This document shows positions 15,297 through 23,717 of a DNA stretch of 64,000 bases, in pieces; within the stretch, counting starts at the first letter, position 1, and every line of letters begins with the position of its first letter. A program made the position numbers and the translations under genes. The DNA comes from Pseudomonas sp. S09G 359 (lineage in GTDB: Bacteria > Pseudomonadota > Gammaproteobacteria > Pseudomonadales > Pseudomonadaceae), in contig NZ_CP025263.1 in assembly GCF_002843605.1 (NCBI RefSeq), positions 1,246,501-1,310,500 of the forward strand. The letters are read 5' to 3'. Below the pieces are notes generated by a model. The model searched no databases, was not told the DNA's origin, and saw only the letters and a list, made by a program, of their open reading frames with translations.

Positions 15297-15818
15297 ATGA
15301 AATCTAAAGTGAAAACTGCGCTGTTAACTATCGGCCTGCTGGCGGGTTCGATCTCTGTTGCCAATGCGGCAGATGGAACGGTTACGTTTTTGGGGTCGGT
15401 CCACTCGGGTGCTTGCTCCATCAAGCCTGAATCCGTAGACCAGTCGGTTCACCTTGGCGCAATTGCCAAGCACCAACTGGAAACCGGCGGCCGCTCTGAA
15501 TCCCGCCCGGTACGTATCGAACTTGAAGGCTGCGACTTGTCCGGCCTCACTGATAACACCGTGACCACGACCTTCACCGGCGCGCCGTCGGGCTCCGTTC
15601 CGGGTGCAATCGGCACCGTCGGTGGCGCTGGTGGCGTGGGCGTCATGATGACCCACGGCGGCCGCCCCGTCGTACTGGGTACACCTACTGCACCTCAGGT
15701 TATTGCCACCGGTAACAACACCCTGGAGTTTGGTGCTTACGTGCAAGGCCAGGCGACCGGCGAAATCGTTCCTGGTGAGTTCAGCGCCGTCACCAACTTC
15801 ACCTTGGCTTATCAGTAA
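15297..15818 (+). CDS. Major fimbrial subunit (PapA-position pilin)
   Basis: This 173-residue pilin has a signal peptide MKSKVKTALLTIGLL...ANA. An N-terminal donor-strand extension (GTVTFLGSV), a disulfide pair (GACSI and EGCDL), and a C-terminal beta-zipper ending FTLAYQ with penultimate Tyr follow. It is the first gene of the operon and has a hairpin right after its stop, as expected for the most abundant subunit. The ATG at 15297 gives an ideal signal peptide. A GTG at 15267 in the same frame has a better ribosome site (AGGAG six bases before it) and would lengthen the signal peptide by ten residues, so the start is open. Confidence 0.88.
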   Translation: MKSKVKTALLTIGLLAGSISVANAADGTVTFLGSVHSGACSIKPESVDQSVHLGAIAKHQLETGGRSESRPVRIELEGCDLSGLTDNTVTTTFTGAPSGSVPGAIGTVGGAGGVGVMMTHGGRPVVLGTPTAPQVIATGNNTLEFGAYVQGQATGEIVPGEFSAVTNFTLAYQ

Positions 15819-15855
15819 GTTTTTCCCCCCGCGACGTGAGTGGCGGGGGGGAAAC
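15819..15855 (+). promoter_or_regulatory. GC-rich hairpin after the major pilin gene
   Basis: GTTTTTCCCCCCGC (15819-15832) pairs with GCGGGGGGGAAAC (15843-15855) across a ten-base loop, immediately after the pilin TAA. It has no T-run, so it may be a 3' stabiliser or partial attenuator favouring pilin over downstream proteins. Overlap with the ribosome site of the next gene is avoided by 6 bases. Confidence 0.65.
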
Positions 15856-15870
15856 TGGCGGGAGGTTCAG

Positions 15871-16431
15871 GTGAAAACATGCATAAGTCTCGCTGTCGCC
15901 TCTTCATTGACGATGTTCATCAGCCCTTGGGCATTCGCGCAGGCGGAGCCTCAAGGTGATGGGGTCGTCACGCTGGGAGGCACGGTCATTGATTCGGCCT
16001 GTGGGCTGGAATCGACCTCTGTCGATCAAACCATCGAAATGGCTTCAGAACCCATCGGCCGGCTTTTGCGGGACGGGGAGGGGCAGATACAGCCTTTCCA
16101 GTTGCGCCTGGTCAATTGCTCGCTGAGCCGTCCTGACCCATTGCGCCCCGGTGCAAGCCTGCCTGATTGGGAGCATGTGCGCGTGACGTTCGACGGCGCT
16201 ACCGATAGAGACGGGCACTCATTTGCCGCCTTTGGTGGCTCACAGGGGGTCGCCTTCCATATCGAGGATGCCGCCGGAGAAGAGTGTGCGCCTGGAAAGC
16301 CAATGGGCCTGTACCCGTTGGTTGAGGGGGATATGACGCTCAACTACACGATTCGCTTAGTGGGCAACGGAGTGCCGCTGTTGGCCGGTGATCACACTGC
16401 CGCAGTGCGGTTCAAGTTGGAATACTTTTGA
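15871..16431 (+). CDS. Fimbrial subunit, PapH-position (possible terminator/anchor)
   Basis: This 186-residue protein has a GTG start supported by GGGAGG seven bases upstream. A signal peptide ends FAQA, and a donor-strand-like segment GVVTLGGTVIDSACG follows. Cysteines occur at SACG and LVNCS, with an extra Cys in EECAPG. The C terminus FKLEYF keeps the pilin signature. Its place between the major pilin and usher matches PapH, which ends and anchors the rod. Whether it lacks a donor-strand acceptor pocket as PapH does cannot be read from sequence alone. It could also be a second structural pilin. Confidence 0.8.
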   Translation: MKTCISLAVASSLTMFISPWAFAQAEPQGDGVVTLGGTVIDSACGLESTSVDQTIEMASEPIGRLLRDGEGQIQPFQLRLVNCSLSRPDPLRPGASLPDWEHVRVTFDGATDRDGHSFAAFGGSQGVAFHIEDAAGEECAPGKPMGLYPLVEGDMTLNYTIRLVGNGVPLLAGDHTAAVRFKLEYF

Positions 16432-16450
16432 AGAATGATGGGTTGCTTGC

Positions 16451-19066
16451 ATGTGGAATGCGTCGAAAGTCATAAATACGCTTCGCCCAAGCCTGTTTGT
16501 CGGGTTTATATCACTGGCAGGAACGGCACTGGGAGCCGAGGATATTGAATTCAATACCGACGTTCTCGATCTGGTTGATCGCTCCAATATTGATTTGTCT
16601 CGGTTTGCACGCAGTGGGTTTATCTTGCCTGGCAACTACTCAATGGTGGTGCAGATTAACACTCAGGCAATCTCTGAACAGTCAGTGGCGTTCTATGCTC
16701 CCGATAATGACCCCAAGGGCAGTCAGGCCTGTTTAACCCCGGAACTTGTGGACCAGTTGGGTCTGAAAAAAGCCAGCACTGAAAAACTGCAATGGTGGAA
16801 AGGCGGGCAGTGCCTGGACCCTCAAGCCTTGCCCGGCATGGAGGTGAATGCCGATCTGGCCACTTCCACGTTGAGCATCAGTCTTCCCCAGGCCTACCTG
16901 GAATACAGCGCCATTAACTGGGACCCACCTTCGCGCTGGGATGAAGGGGTGCCGGGGCTGTTGGTTGACTACAACATGACGGCCCAGTCCAGCTACCGCA
17001 AGGATGACGGGACCCGCAACGACCTTTCCGGCAACGGCACGTTGGGGGCCAATGCCGGTGCCTGGCGCCTGCGGGCGGATTGGCAGGGGCGTGTGGATAA
17101 AAACCGCGAGTCGACCAACAACCGGCAAAAACTGGAGTGGAGTCGTTACTACGCGTATCGCGCCATTCCTGAGCTGAAAGCACGCCTGGTGGTGGGTGAG
17201 GACTACCTGTATTCGGACCTGTTCGACAGCTTCCGTTTTACCGGTGCCGCGCTCAAGTCGGACGAAAGCCAGCTGCCTCCCAACTTGCGTGGGTATGCGC
17301 CGGAAGTGGTCGGCGTGGCCAGGACCAATGCCAAAGTCATCATCAGCCAACAGGGGCGTGTGCTGTATGAAACGCTGGTGGCGGCAGGGCCGTTTCGTAT
17401 CCAGGACCTGAACGACGCCGTGTCCGGCATGCTGGATGTGCGGGTAGAAGAACAGGACGGTACGGAACACAAATTCCAGATCTACACCGCAGGCGTTCCT
17501 TACCTGACGCGTCCTGGTCAGGTTCGCTACAAGCTGTCTGCCGGGCGGCCGTCGAATCTGCAGTACGACTCTGACGGTGCCGTTTTTGCAACCGGCGAGT
17601 TTTCCTGGGGGATCAGTAACGGTTGGTCGCTGTTGGGCGGCGCGATTACGGATAACAACTACCGTGCATTGTCTGTGGGTGCAGGGCGGGATCTGTTGGC
17701 GTTCGGTGCTATCTCGCTGGACGTTACCCAGTCCCATGTGAACCTCTGGAACGAGACGCTCTCGGGTAAATCCTATCGCGTTCAGTATTCCAAGAACTTT
17801 GAACAATACGACAGCCAGGTCACGTTCGCCGGCTACCGCTTCTCCGAGAAAAACTTCCTGAGCATGAGCCAGTACCTGGATGCCAAGCACTACGGGCTGA
17901 ATGGTGAACTTGGGGGCCCCGGCGTGTACGACCCGAACGGGGAGTACGTCGCACACTGGAACCCCATCGGCGGCAACAAGGCGCTCTATACGGTAACGGT
18001 GAACAAGCAGTTTCGTGACCTCGGCGCCACTGTCTACGCCAGTTACAACAAGCAGACCTATTGGAACCGGCCAGAGACCCAGCGCTGGAACGTGTCGGCC
18101 TCACGCTACTTCAATATCGGCACCGTCAAAAACCTGAATATGTCCCTGAATGTCTACCGCACCCAGGAGTACCACTATAAGGATAACGGCATGGCGCTGA
18201 CGGTCAGTTTGCCGTTGGGCCCCTCCGGCACCCTGTCGATGGATGCCAGTAGAACCGCCGGCAAAAACATCTTTTCAACGCGCTTCAATGATCGAATCGA
18301 CGCACACAACAGCTACCAGCTGAGTGCCAGCAACACCTCTGCCAGTGGCTACCTGAGCCATATCGGTGACCAGGTTGATATTGACCTCAGCGCCAGCGCC
18401 CAGGAAGGCAACAACCGGACCTTGGGTGCGACTGTGCGCGGCGGCGGCACGCTCACGCCCTATGGTGCGGCGCTGCACCGTACCACCAGTACAGGCGGGA
18501 CGCGGTTGATGGTCGATACCGGCGGAGTGCCCGATGTGCCGGTGCGCGGGTATGGCACGCCGACTCGCAGTAACGCCTTTGGCAAAGCGGTCATCTCCGA
18601 CATCGGCAGTTATCAGCGTACGGCGGCGAGTGTGGACCTGGAGCGTCTGCCAAGTGATGTCGAAGCCACCCAGTCCGTAACCCAACTGACGCTTACCGAA
18701 GGCGCCATCGGCTATCGCTCGCTGGAAGTAATTTCCGGCAAGAAAGCCATGGCGGTACTGCGCCTGCCCGACGGCAGCTCGCCTCCTTTCGGCGCGACGG
18801 TGAAGAACCTGAAGCAGCAGGACACCGGGGTAGTGAACGATGGCGGGGATGTCTACCTGAGCGGCATTCAGCCCGGCGACCAGATGGTCGTCAGCTGGGG
18901 CGGAACCGAGCGCTGCGTTCTCACGCTGCCTGCCGTATTGCCTGCTGACGGCTTGACCGACGCCCTGCAACTGCGCTGCCAGCCAATGGTTGCCACCGAT
19001 CAATCTTTACCCGAGCCAGCAGGGCTGACCGGGCAGCGTAACGATATGGAGAACACATCCTCATGA
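16451..19066 (+). CDS. Outer-membrane fimbrial usher (PapC/FimD family)
   Basis: This 871-residue usher has a signal peptide to about residue 28. An N-terminal chaperone-binding domain starts DIEFNTDVLDLVDRSNIDLSRF, a typical usher opening. The 24-strand barrel with plug follows (GYAPEVVGVARTNAKVIISQ; GPFRIQDLNDAVSGMLDVRV), then C-terminal domains with a Cys pair near RCVLTLP and LRCQP. It secretes and assembles pilins handed over by the chaperone. Its stop overlaps the chaperone start by four bases (ATGA). The usher-before-chaperone order is that of pap rather than fim. Confidence 0.96.
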   Translation: MWNASKVINTLRPSLFVGFISLAGTALGAEDIEFNTDVLDLVDRSNIDLSRFARSGFILPGNYSMVVQINTQAISEQSVAFYAPDNDPKGSQACLTPELVDQLGLKKASTEKLQWWKGGQCLDPQALPGMEVNADLATSTLSISLPQAYLEYSAINWDPPSRWDEGVPGLLVDYNMTAQSSYRKDDGTRNDLSGNGTLGANAGAWRLRADWQGRVDKNRESTNNRQKLEWSRYYAYRAIPELKARLVVGEDYLYSDLFDSFRFTGAALKSDESQLPPNLRGYAPEVVGVARTNAKVIISQQGRVLYETLVAAGPFRIQDLNDAVSGMLDVRVEEQDGTEHKFQIYTAGVPYLTRPGQVRYKLSAGRPSNLQYDSDGAVFATGEFSWGISNGWSLLGGAITDNNYRALSVGAGRDLLAFGAISLDVTQSHVNLWNETLSGKSYRVQYSKNFEQYDSQVTFAGYRFSEKNFLSMSQYLDAKHYGLNGELGGPGVYDPNGEYVAHWNPIGGNKALYTVTVNKQFRDLGATVYASYNKQTYWNRPETQRWNVSASRYFNIGTVKNLNMSLNVYRTQEYHYKDNGMALTVSLPLGPSGTLSMDASRTAGKNIFSTRFNDRIDAHNSYQLSASNTSASGYLSHIGDQVDIDLSASAQEGNNRTLGATVRGGGTLTPYGAALHRTTSTGGTRLMVDTGGVPDVPVRGYGTPTRSNAFGKAVISDIGSYQRTAASVDLERLPSDVEATQSVTQLTLTEGAIGYRSLEVISGKKAMAVLRLPDGSSPPFGATVKNLKQQDTGVVNDGGDVYLSGIQPGDQMVVSWGGTERCVLTLPAVLPADGLTDALQLRCQPMVATDQSLPEPAGLTGQRNDMENTSS

Positions 19067-19827
19067 TGCTGAACATACGCCTCACCCCCCAGGTCTTCGC
19101 ATTGCTGATCCTCGGCTTGCTGAGCCAGAGCGTCAACGCCGCAGTGGCGCTGGACCGAACCCGTGTGATTTTTGATGGCAGCAAAGATGCCACCAGCGTG
19201 AACATCACCAATAACAACACCCAGTTGCCCTATTTGGCCCAGGGTTGGATCGAGGACGAAGCGGGCAAGAAAATCACCTCGCCCTTGATCGTGCTGCCGC
19301 CGGTTCAACGCTTGGAGCCTGGCAAGCAAAGCCAGGTGAAAGTGCAGGCACTGCCGGCGGCCAAGGCGTTGCCGCAGGACCGGGAAACGGTCTTCTACTT
19401 CAACCTGCGGGAAATTCCGCCGCGCAGCGACAAGGCCAACACCTTGCAGATCGCGCTGCAAACCCGAATCAAATTGTTCTATCGGCCGCAAGCCATTACG
19501 CCGACCCAGCAAGACCTGTCCACCCCCTGGCAGGAAAAGCTGACATTGACCCGGCAAGGCGACAGTTACCAGGTCAATAACCCGACGCCGTACTACGTGA
19601 CCTTGGTGGATGCGCGCAGCAGCAAGGACGGCAAGACCCTGGAAGGCTTCGAGCCCCTCATGGTTGCGCCCAAAGGCTCACAGGCCTTGGGGCTGACGGC
19701 CAAGGTGCTCGGTACCACCCCCTACCTGGCCTACGTCAATGATTACGGCGGCCGCCCGCTGCTGGCCTTCACCTGCAGTGGCGAGACCTGCAAGGTGAAT
19801 GTGCAAGCCTCAATGCCAAACCCGTAG
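19063..19827 (+). CDS. Periplasmic pilus chaperone (PapD family)
   Basis: This 254-residue protein has a signal peptide ending VNA and two Ig-like domains. Hallmarks are the conserved Arg in ALDRTRVIFDG and Lys in IALQTRIKLFYRP, which bind the subunit C terminus. The F1-G1 segment is FYFNLREIPPRSDKANTLQIALQ, and NNPTPYYVTL lies in domain 2. The short F1-G1 loop marks the FGS subfamily that assembles rod-like pili. A Cys pair occurs near the C terminus (FTCSGETC), as in PapD. It completes pilin folding by donor-strand complementation. It is translationally coupled to the usher. Confidence 0.96.
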   Translation: MMLNIRLTPQVFALLILGLLSQSVNAAVALDRTRVIFDGSKDATSVNITNNNTQLPYLAQGWIEDEAGKKITSPLIVLPPVQRLEPGKQSQVKVQALPAAKALPQDRETVFYFNLREIPPRSDKANTLQIALQTRIKLFYRPQAITPTQQDLSTPWQEKLTLTRQGDSYQVNNPTPYYVTLVDARSSKDGKTLEGFEPLMVAPKGSQALGLTAKVLGTTPYLAYVNDYGGRPLLAFTCSGETCKVNVQASMPNP

Positions 19828-19848
19828 GGCCTGCGGCCGGAGAACGTC

Positions 19849-20421
19849 ATGAAGTTAGACAACGTGAAGATCCTGGGCTGCCTGTTATTGGCCCTGATGG
19901 GGCGCGCGCACGCCCAGGATGTCGAGGGCATGATGGGGATGCTGAATATACGCGGAGCCATGCATGAAATGCCGTGCGGCCTGGAGATGACATCGGCCAA
20001 CCAAACCATTGACCTGGGGGCCATTTCGGCCGGCCAGCTGCAACGGCCAGGTGATCAAGCCACCTCCAGGCCGATTCAACTGCGCTTTCAGGATTGCCAG
20101 CGCACCGCCGGCAAGATCACCAGTGAACGTACCGGGAACCTGACTTGGAGTGCCCATCAGCCGGTGCTGTCGGTGACGTTTGTCGCACCCGCCGATGCCG
20201 ATGATCCACGCCTGGTCAAAGTGCAGGGCATCACCGGGATGGGCCTGCGATTGACCGATCCCGAGGGGCGGGATGTACAGCTGGGCTCACGGGGCGAGCC
20301 GTTGTTTCTGCCCTTGGGTAGCAACACGCAAACCTGGAATGTCCAGCCCACGCGTACCTCCGCGCCATTGACCAGCGGGGCATTTCGGGCCGTGGTGGAT
20401 TTCAGGCTCAATTATGAGTAA
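19849..20421 (+). CDS. Fimbrial minor subunit (PapJ position)
   Basis: This 190-residue protein has a GGAG ribosome site, a signal peptide ending AHA and a donor-strand-like segment (MMGMLNIRGAMHEMPCG). The cysteines in EMPCG and QDCQ form the expected disulfide. The C terminus RAVVDFRLNYE is the pilin beta-zipper. It is longer than the two following subunits and closer in form to the PapA/PapH type. Its place directly after the chaperone corresponds to papJ, but the true equivalence is uncertain. Confidence 0.8.
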   Translation: MKLDNVKILGCLLLALMGRAHAQDVEGMMGMLNIRGAMHEMPCGLEMTSANQTIDLGAISAGQLQRPGDQATSRPIQLRFQDCQRTAGKITSERTGNLTWSAHQPVLSVTFVAPADADDPRLVKVQGITGMGLRLTDPEGRDVQLGSRGEPLFLPLGSNTQTWNVQPTRTSAPLTSGAFRAVVDFRLNYE

Positions 20422-20431
20422 GGGCACAGCA

Positions 20432-20929
20432 ATGGCTAAGTTAACCGGCTCACGGGCCATTTTAATCGTTGGTGGGCTGCTATGGGCGGTCAGCCAGGGC
20501 GCGCAGGCCAATGTGAACCTGACGATCCGCGCAGTCATCATTGCGCCGCCACCCTGTGTGATCAACGGCGGCAGCACGCTCAATGTACCGTTCGGCAATA
20601 ACCTGCATACCACGCGCATCGACGGCGTCACCTATCGCCGCGATGTGCCCTATACGGTCAGCTGCAGCCCCCCCGTCTACAGCAATGCGATGACCTTGGA
20701 GTTGCAGGGCACAGGGGCTTCGTTCGACAGCGGCGTGCTCTCCACCCGCAAGACCGACCTTGGGGTAAAGCTGTTCGTCAATGGCGCTGACTGGCCGCTG
20801 AATACGCCCGTCAGGTTCACTCATCCCAATTTTCCAGCCGTGCAGGCAGTGCCGGTCAAGCGCGCGGGCAGCACGCTGACGGGCGGGACATTCGATGCCT
20901 CCGCGACCCTTGTGATCGAGTACCAATGA
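20432..20929 (+). CDS. Fimbrial minor subunit, PapE/PapF-like
   Basis: This 165-residue protein opens with a signal peptide ending AQA, then NVNLTIRAVIIAPPPCVINGG. The PPxC-x-I-N block resembles PapF and PapE tip-fibrillum subunits. The C terminus TLVIEY keeps the zipper Tyr. ATG 20432 was chosen for the AAGGG eight bases upstream; an earlier ATG at 20414 overlaps the previous gene and would add six residues. It is closely related to the next gene, so the pair arose by duplication. Confidence 0.82.
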   Translation: MAKLTGSRAILIVGGLLWAVSQGAQANVNLTIRAVIIAPPPCVINGGSTLNVPFGNNLHTTRIDGVTYRRDVPYTVSCSPPVYSNAMTLELQGTGASFDSGVLSTRKTDLGVKLFVNGADWPLNTPVRFTHPNFPAVQAVPVKRAGSTLTGGTFDASATLVIEYQ

Positions 20930-20942
20930 TGAGGAATGATCA

Positions 20943-21422
20943 ATGAATTTCTGGCCGCAGCGAGCCCTGCTCGCCTTGTGTTCAATCGGCTTGTGCAGCG
21001 GGGCGTCGGCCAACCTGACGTTCAGCGGAACCCTGAACGAGCCGCCACCCTGCACGATTGATTCTGGACGCAACATTGAAGTCGATTTTGGCGATGTCGG
21101 CACCAAGCGCGTCGATGGCGTGAAATACCGCAGGGCGGTGGGCTACACCATCAACTGCGGCACATCTCCACTGCCGTGGTTGCTCAAGTTGAGCATCAAC
21201 GGCACCGCCACCACGTTTGATGGCGCGGCGCTGCAGACCAGCGCGCCGGACTTAGGGATTCAACTGCTGCAAAACAACGTGCCGTTTCTACTCAATACGC
21301 CATTGGATATCACCATCACTGCACCCCCGACATTGGAAGTCGTCCCCGTCAAACGGCCAGGCGCGGTTCTGGCCCCGGCACGGTTTACCGCGGTGGCCAC
21401 GCTGTTGGCCGAATACCAGTAG
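20943..21422 (+). CDS. Fimbrial minor subunit, PapE/PapF-like (paralogue of preceding gene)
   Basis: This 159-residue protein has a signal peptide ending ASA, donor strand NLTFSGTLNEPPPC, then TIDSGRNIEVDFGDVGTKRV, strongly PapF-like. Disulfide partners are in PPPCTI and INCG. The C terminus ATLLAEYQ is the chaperone-recognition strand. GAGGA lies ten bases before the ATG. It shares the PVKR-x-G-x-x-L pattern near its end with the previous subunit. It would be an adaptor or tip-fibre component. Confidence 0.82.
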   Translation: MNFWPQRALLALCSIGLCSGASANLTFSGTLNEPPPCTIDSGRNIEVDFGDVGTKRVDGVKYRRAVGYTINCGTSPLPWLLKLSINGTATTFDGAALQTSAPDLGIQLLQNNVPFLLNTPLDITITAPPTLEVVPVKRPGAVLAPARFTAVATLLAEYQ

Positions 21423-21432
21423 GAGTCAGTGT

Positions 21433-21981
21433 ATGCGACATGAAAAGGTTCATAAGGGCTGGTCATGTGCCGGGCTGGCAATGCTGCTGAGCGTTGGCCT
21501 GGCGCCTACCGCGCAGGCGGCGGACAACCTGCGGTTCATGGGCAACCTGGTCGAACAGGCCTGCAGCATCCGCCCCGGCGATGAGGCCCTTACGGTGGAA
21601 CTCTGGGACGTTACCAGCAAGCACCTCTACATCAACACGCGCACCGTGGGTAAGGGGTTCAGGCTGCACCTGGACGACTGCAACACCACGATCAGCGAGT
21701 CGGTTTCCATCACCTTCGCCGGTAGGGAAAACAGCGCGTTACCCGGTTTGTTCGCACTGGACGGCGGCAGTGGTGCCAGCGGTATCGGGCTCGGTATAGA
21801 GACGCCGAGTAGCAAGCTGGTGCCCGTGAACATTGCCAGCGACGAACAGCGTTTGACCCCTGGCAACAACGTGATCGAGCTCAAAGCCTTTGTGCAGGGG
21901 GAGCCGAATGCCATTCGGGATCAGACCATCGAAGAGGGTGCTTATAGAGTGACCTCGATTTTTACGCTGGATTATCCGTAG
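21433..21981 (+). CDS. Fimbrial minor subunit, PapK-like
   Basis: This 182-residue protein has AGGAG before the start and a signal peptide ending AQA. NLRFMGNLVEQACSIRPGDE follows, with a middle block SVSITFAGRENSALPGLF that resembles PapK (SxxxTFKGTEExALPGHL, from memory). The C terminus is SIFTLDYP. PapK links the tip fibrillum to the rod and limits fibrillum length. Here it lies next to the adhesin gene instead of before the E/F-like genes, so the tip order may differ. Confidence 0.8.
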   Translation: MRHEKVHKGWSCAGLAMLLSVGLAPTAQAADNLRFMGNLVEQACSIRPGDEALTVELWDVTSKHLYINTRTVGKGFRLHLDDCNTTISESVSITFAGRENSALPGLFALDGGSGASGIGLGIETPSSKLVPVNIASDEQRLTPGNNVIELKAFVQGEPNAIRDQTIEEGAYRVTSIFTLDYP

Positions 21982-22076
21982 CCGTAAGCCGTCATTTATG
22001 AGGCTAAACATCGCCTCATACCTACTCCAAATCTCTGCTGGACAGTGTCTGGGTAGAGGAGCAATGAGAGAACAAA

Positions 22077-23054
22077 ATGAAACGACTAAATCTGGCCATT
22101 GGGCTTCTCGTCCTGATAGGCATGACAACGACCGCCAGAGCAGCGGATTGCAGTGTCAACGGCGGGCCGTGGCAAAGGATAGGCGCTGGCACGACGTTAA
22201 ACCTGCAGGTCCCGGTGAATGTCCGACCGGAAGTGAATACGCCGCGTATCCTCCTTGAAGGCGTGAGGCTGAGTTGCCGATTCGAGCCTGATGGCTACCC
22301 CGGGTATGGGCGGCAAGATTATTGGGCAACCGGAACAAGGGTCGGCCCGGCCTGGACACCGGGCCCAAAATTCACCAACCAAAGCGCTGGCTTGCGAATC
22401 AATGGGACGTATCGGGATATTCCGATCCCTTCGGGTATTCGGATTGCGACCATGACGGATAGTGGCTTCGCCCCTATGCCGATCGAAGTAACACCTTATA
22501 TTTTACAGCGCAACAACCCGGTGACGCCGATTGATATTCGAACCGGCGATACCCTTGGCACCTTACGCCTCGATCAGACAAACAATTATGATTCCCTCTC
22601 GACGAGCCTCAGCCTCGTTTACATCGCCAACAACAACTTCACCATTTCCCCCTCAACCTGCACCATCAACAATAACAACCCGCTCGAAATCAACTTCGGC
22701 GACGTGCATCAGCGGGCCATCGGCGCCGACCCACTGACCACCACCGTGCGCAGCAACCGCAGGCTGAACTACTCATGCCCGGGCCCGGGGAGTGTGACCT
22801 CGCCGGTGACCATTACCTACCAGGGCACGCCCTCGTCGTTCAACTCGAACTTGCTGACGATGAGCAATCCGGATGTAGGAACAGCACTCGTCCGTGGGGG
22901 CACTGCGGTGCGGGTAAACGGCTCGTTCCTATCCCAGATCATCAACAACTCGGGGGGCGATGATGTGACGTTTGCGCTGGTGCGGCGGGCAGGGTCCCTG
23001 CCTGTCGCCGGCCCCATCAGCGGCAGTGGTGTGCTAGTGATGGGCGTGCCCTGA
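22077..23054 (+). CDS. Two-domain fimbrial tip adhesin
   Basis: This 325-residue protein has a signal peptide (1-23). The mature protein starts DCSVNGGPWQ with no donor-strand extension, as expected for a tip subunit. Residues about 24-183 form a receptor-binding domain with one cysteine pair and PGYGRQDYWATG. Residues about 187-325 are a pilin domain opening NNFTISPSTCTINNNN and containing EINFGDV, like PapF-type pilins. It ends VLVMGVP, without the usual penultimate Tyr. The ligand is unknown. It is last in the operon, 95 bases after the PapK-like gene, and corresponds in place to papG. Confidence 0.82.
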   Translation: MKRLNLAIGLLVLIGMTTTARAADCSVNGGPWQRIGAGTTLNLQVPVNVRPEVNTPRILLEGVRLSCRFEPDGYPGYGRQDYWATGTRVGPAWTPGPKFTNQSAGLRINGTYRDIPIPSGIRIATMTDSGFAPMPIEVTPYILQRNNPVTPIDIRTGDTLGTLRLDQTNNYDSLSTSLSLVYIANNNFTISPSTCTINNNNPLEINFGDVHQRAIGADPLTTTVRSNRRLNYSCPGPGSVTSPVTITYQGTPSSFNSNLLTMSNPDVGTALVRGGTAVRVNGSFLSQIINNSGGDDVTFALVRRAGSLPVAGPISGSGVLVMGVP

Positions 23055-23078
23055 CACCACTGTAACCGTGGCAAGCCC

Positions 23079-23704
23079 GCTCACCACAAAGCCGTTCCTC
23101 AGTATTTAGCGATTTGTGGTGGCGGAACATCCGTGGCGAGCGGGCTTGCCCGCGTTGGGCTGCGCAGCAGCCCCTCTGCTTGCGTACTGGTTCTGCCTGA
23201 CCCAGCGCATCCAACTTTTCGGGGCCGCTTCGCGCCCCAACGCGGGCAAGCCCGCTCGCCACAAAAGCGTTGCTCAGTGTTTGGCGATTTGTGGTGTCCA
23301 CCACAAAGGGGTTGCTCAGTATTTAGCGATTTGTGGTGGCCGGAACATCCGTGGCGAGCGGGCTTGCCCGCGTTGGGCTGCGCAGCAGCCCCTCTGCTTG
23401 CGTGCCGGTTCTGCCTGACCCAGCGCATCCAACTTTCCGGGGCCGCTTCGCGCCCCAACGCGGGCAAGCCCGCTCGCCACAAAAGCGTTGCTCAGTGTTT
23501 GGCGATTTGTGGTGTCCACCACAAAGGGGTTGCTCAGTATTCGGCGATTTGTGGTGGGCGGAACATCCGTGGCGAGCGGGCTTGCCCGCGTTGGGCTGCG
23601 CAGCAGCCCCTCTGCTTGCGTACCGGTTCTGCCTGACCCAGCGCATCCGGATTCCGGGGCCGCTTCGCGCCCCAACGCGGGCAAGCCCGCTCGCCACACA
23701 GGGC
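23079..23704. repeat. 218-bp REP-containing unit, three tandem copies
   Basis: REP doublets start at 23133, 23351 and 23569, exactly 218 bases apart, each with the same spacer (CTCTGCTTGCGT...CAGCGCATCC). Each is followed by two copies of a GTTGCTCAGT(G/A)TTTGGCGATTTGTGGTG module. The copies differ at only a few positions, so the triplication is recent. Open frames across it on both strands are artefacts. The region fills the gap between the converging adhesin and NEL genes. Confidence 0.93.
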
Positions 23705-23717
23705 GTTGTTTATGGCA

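Noticed and set aside
15171..15818. 215-residue version of the major pilin
   Set aside because: The first 42 residues are not signal-peptide-like and no ribosome site fits; starts at 15297 or 15267 are better.
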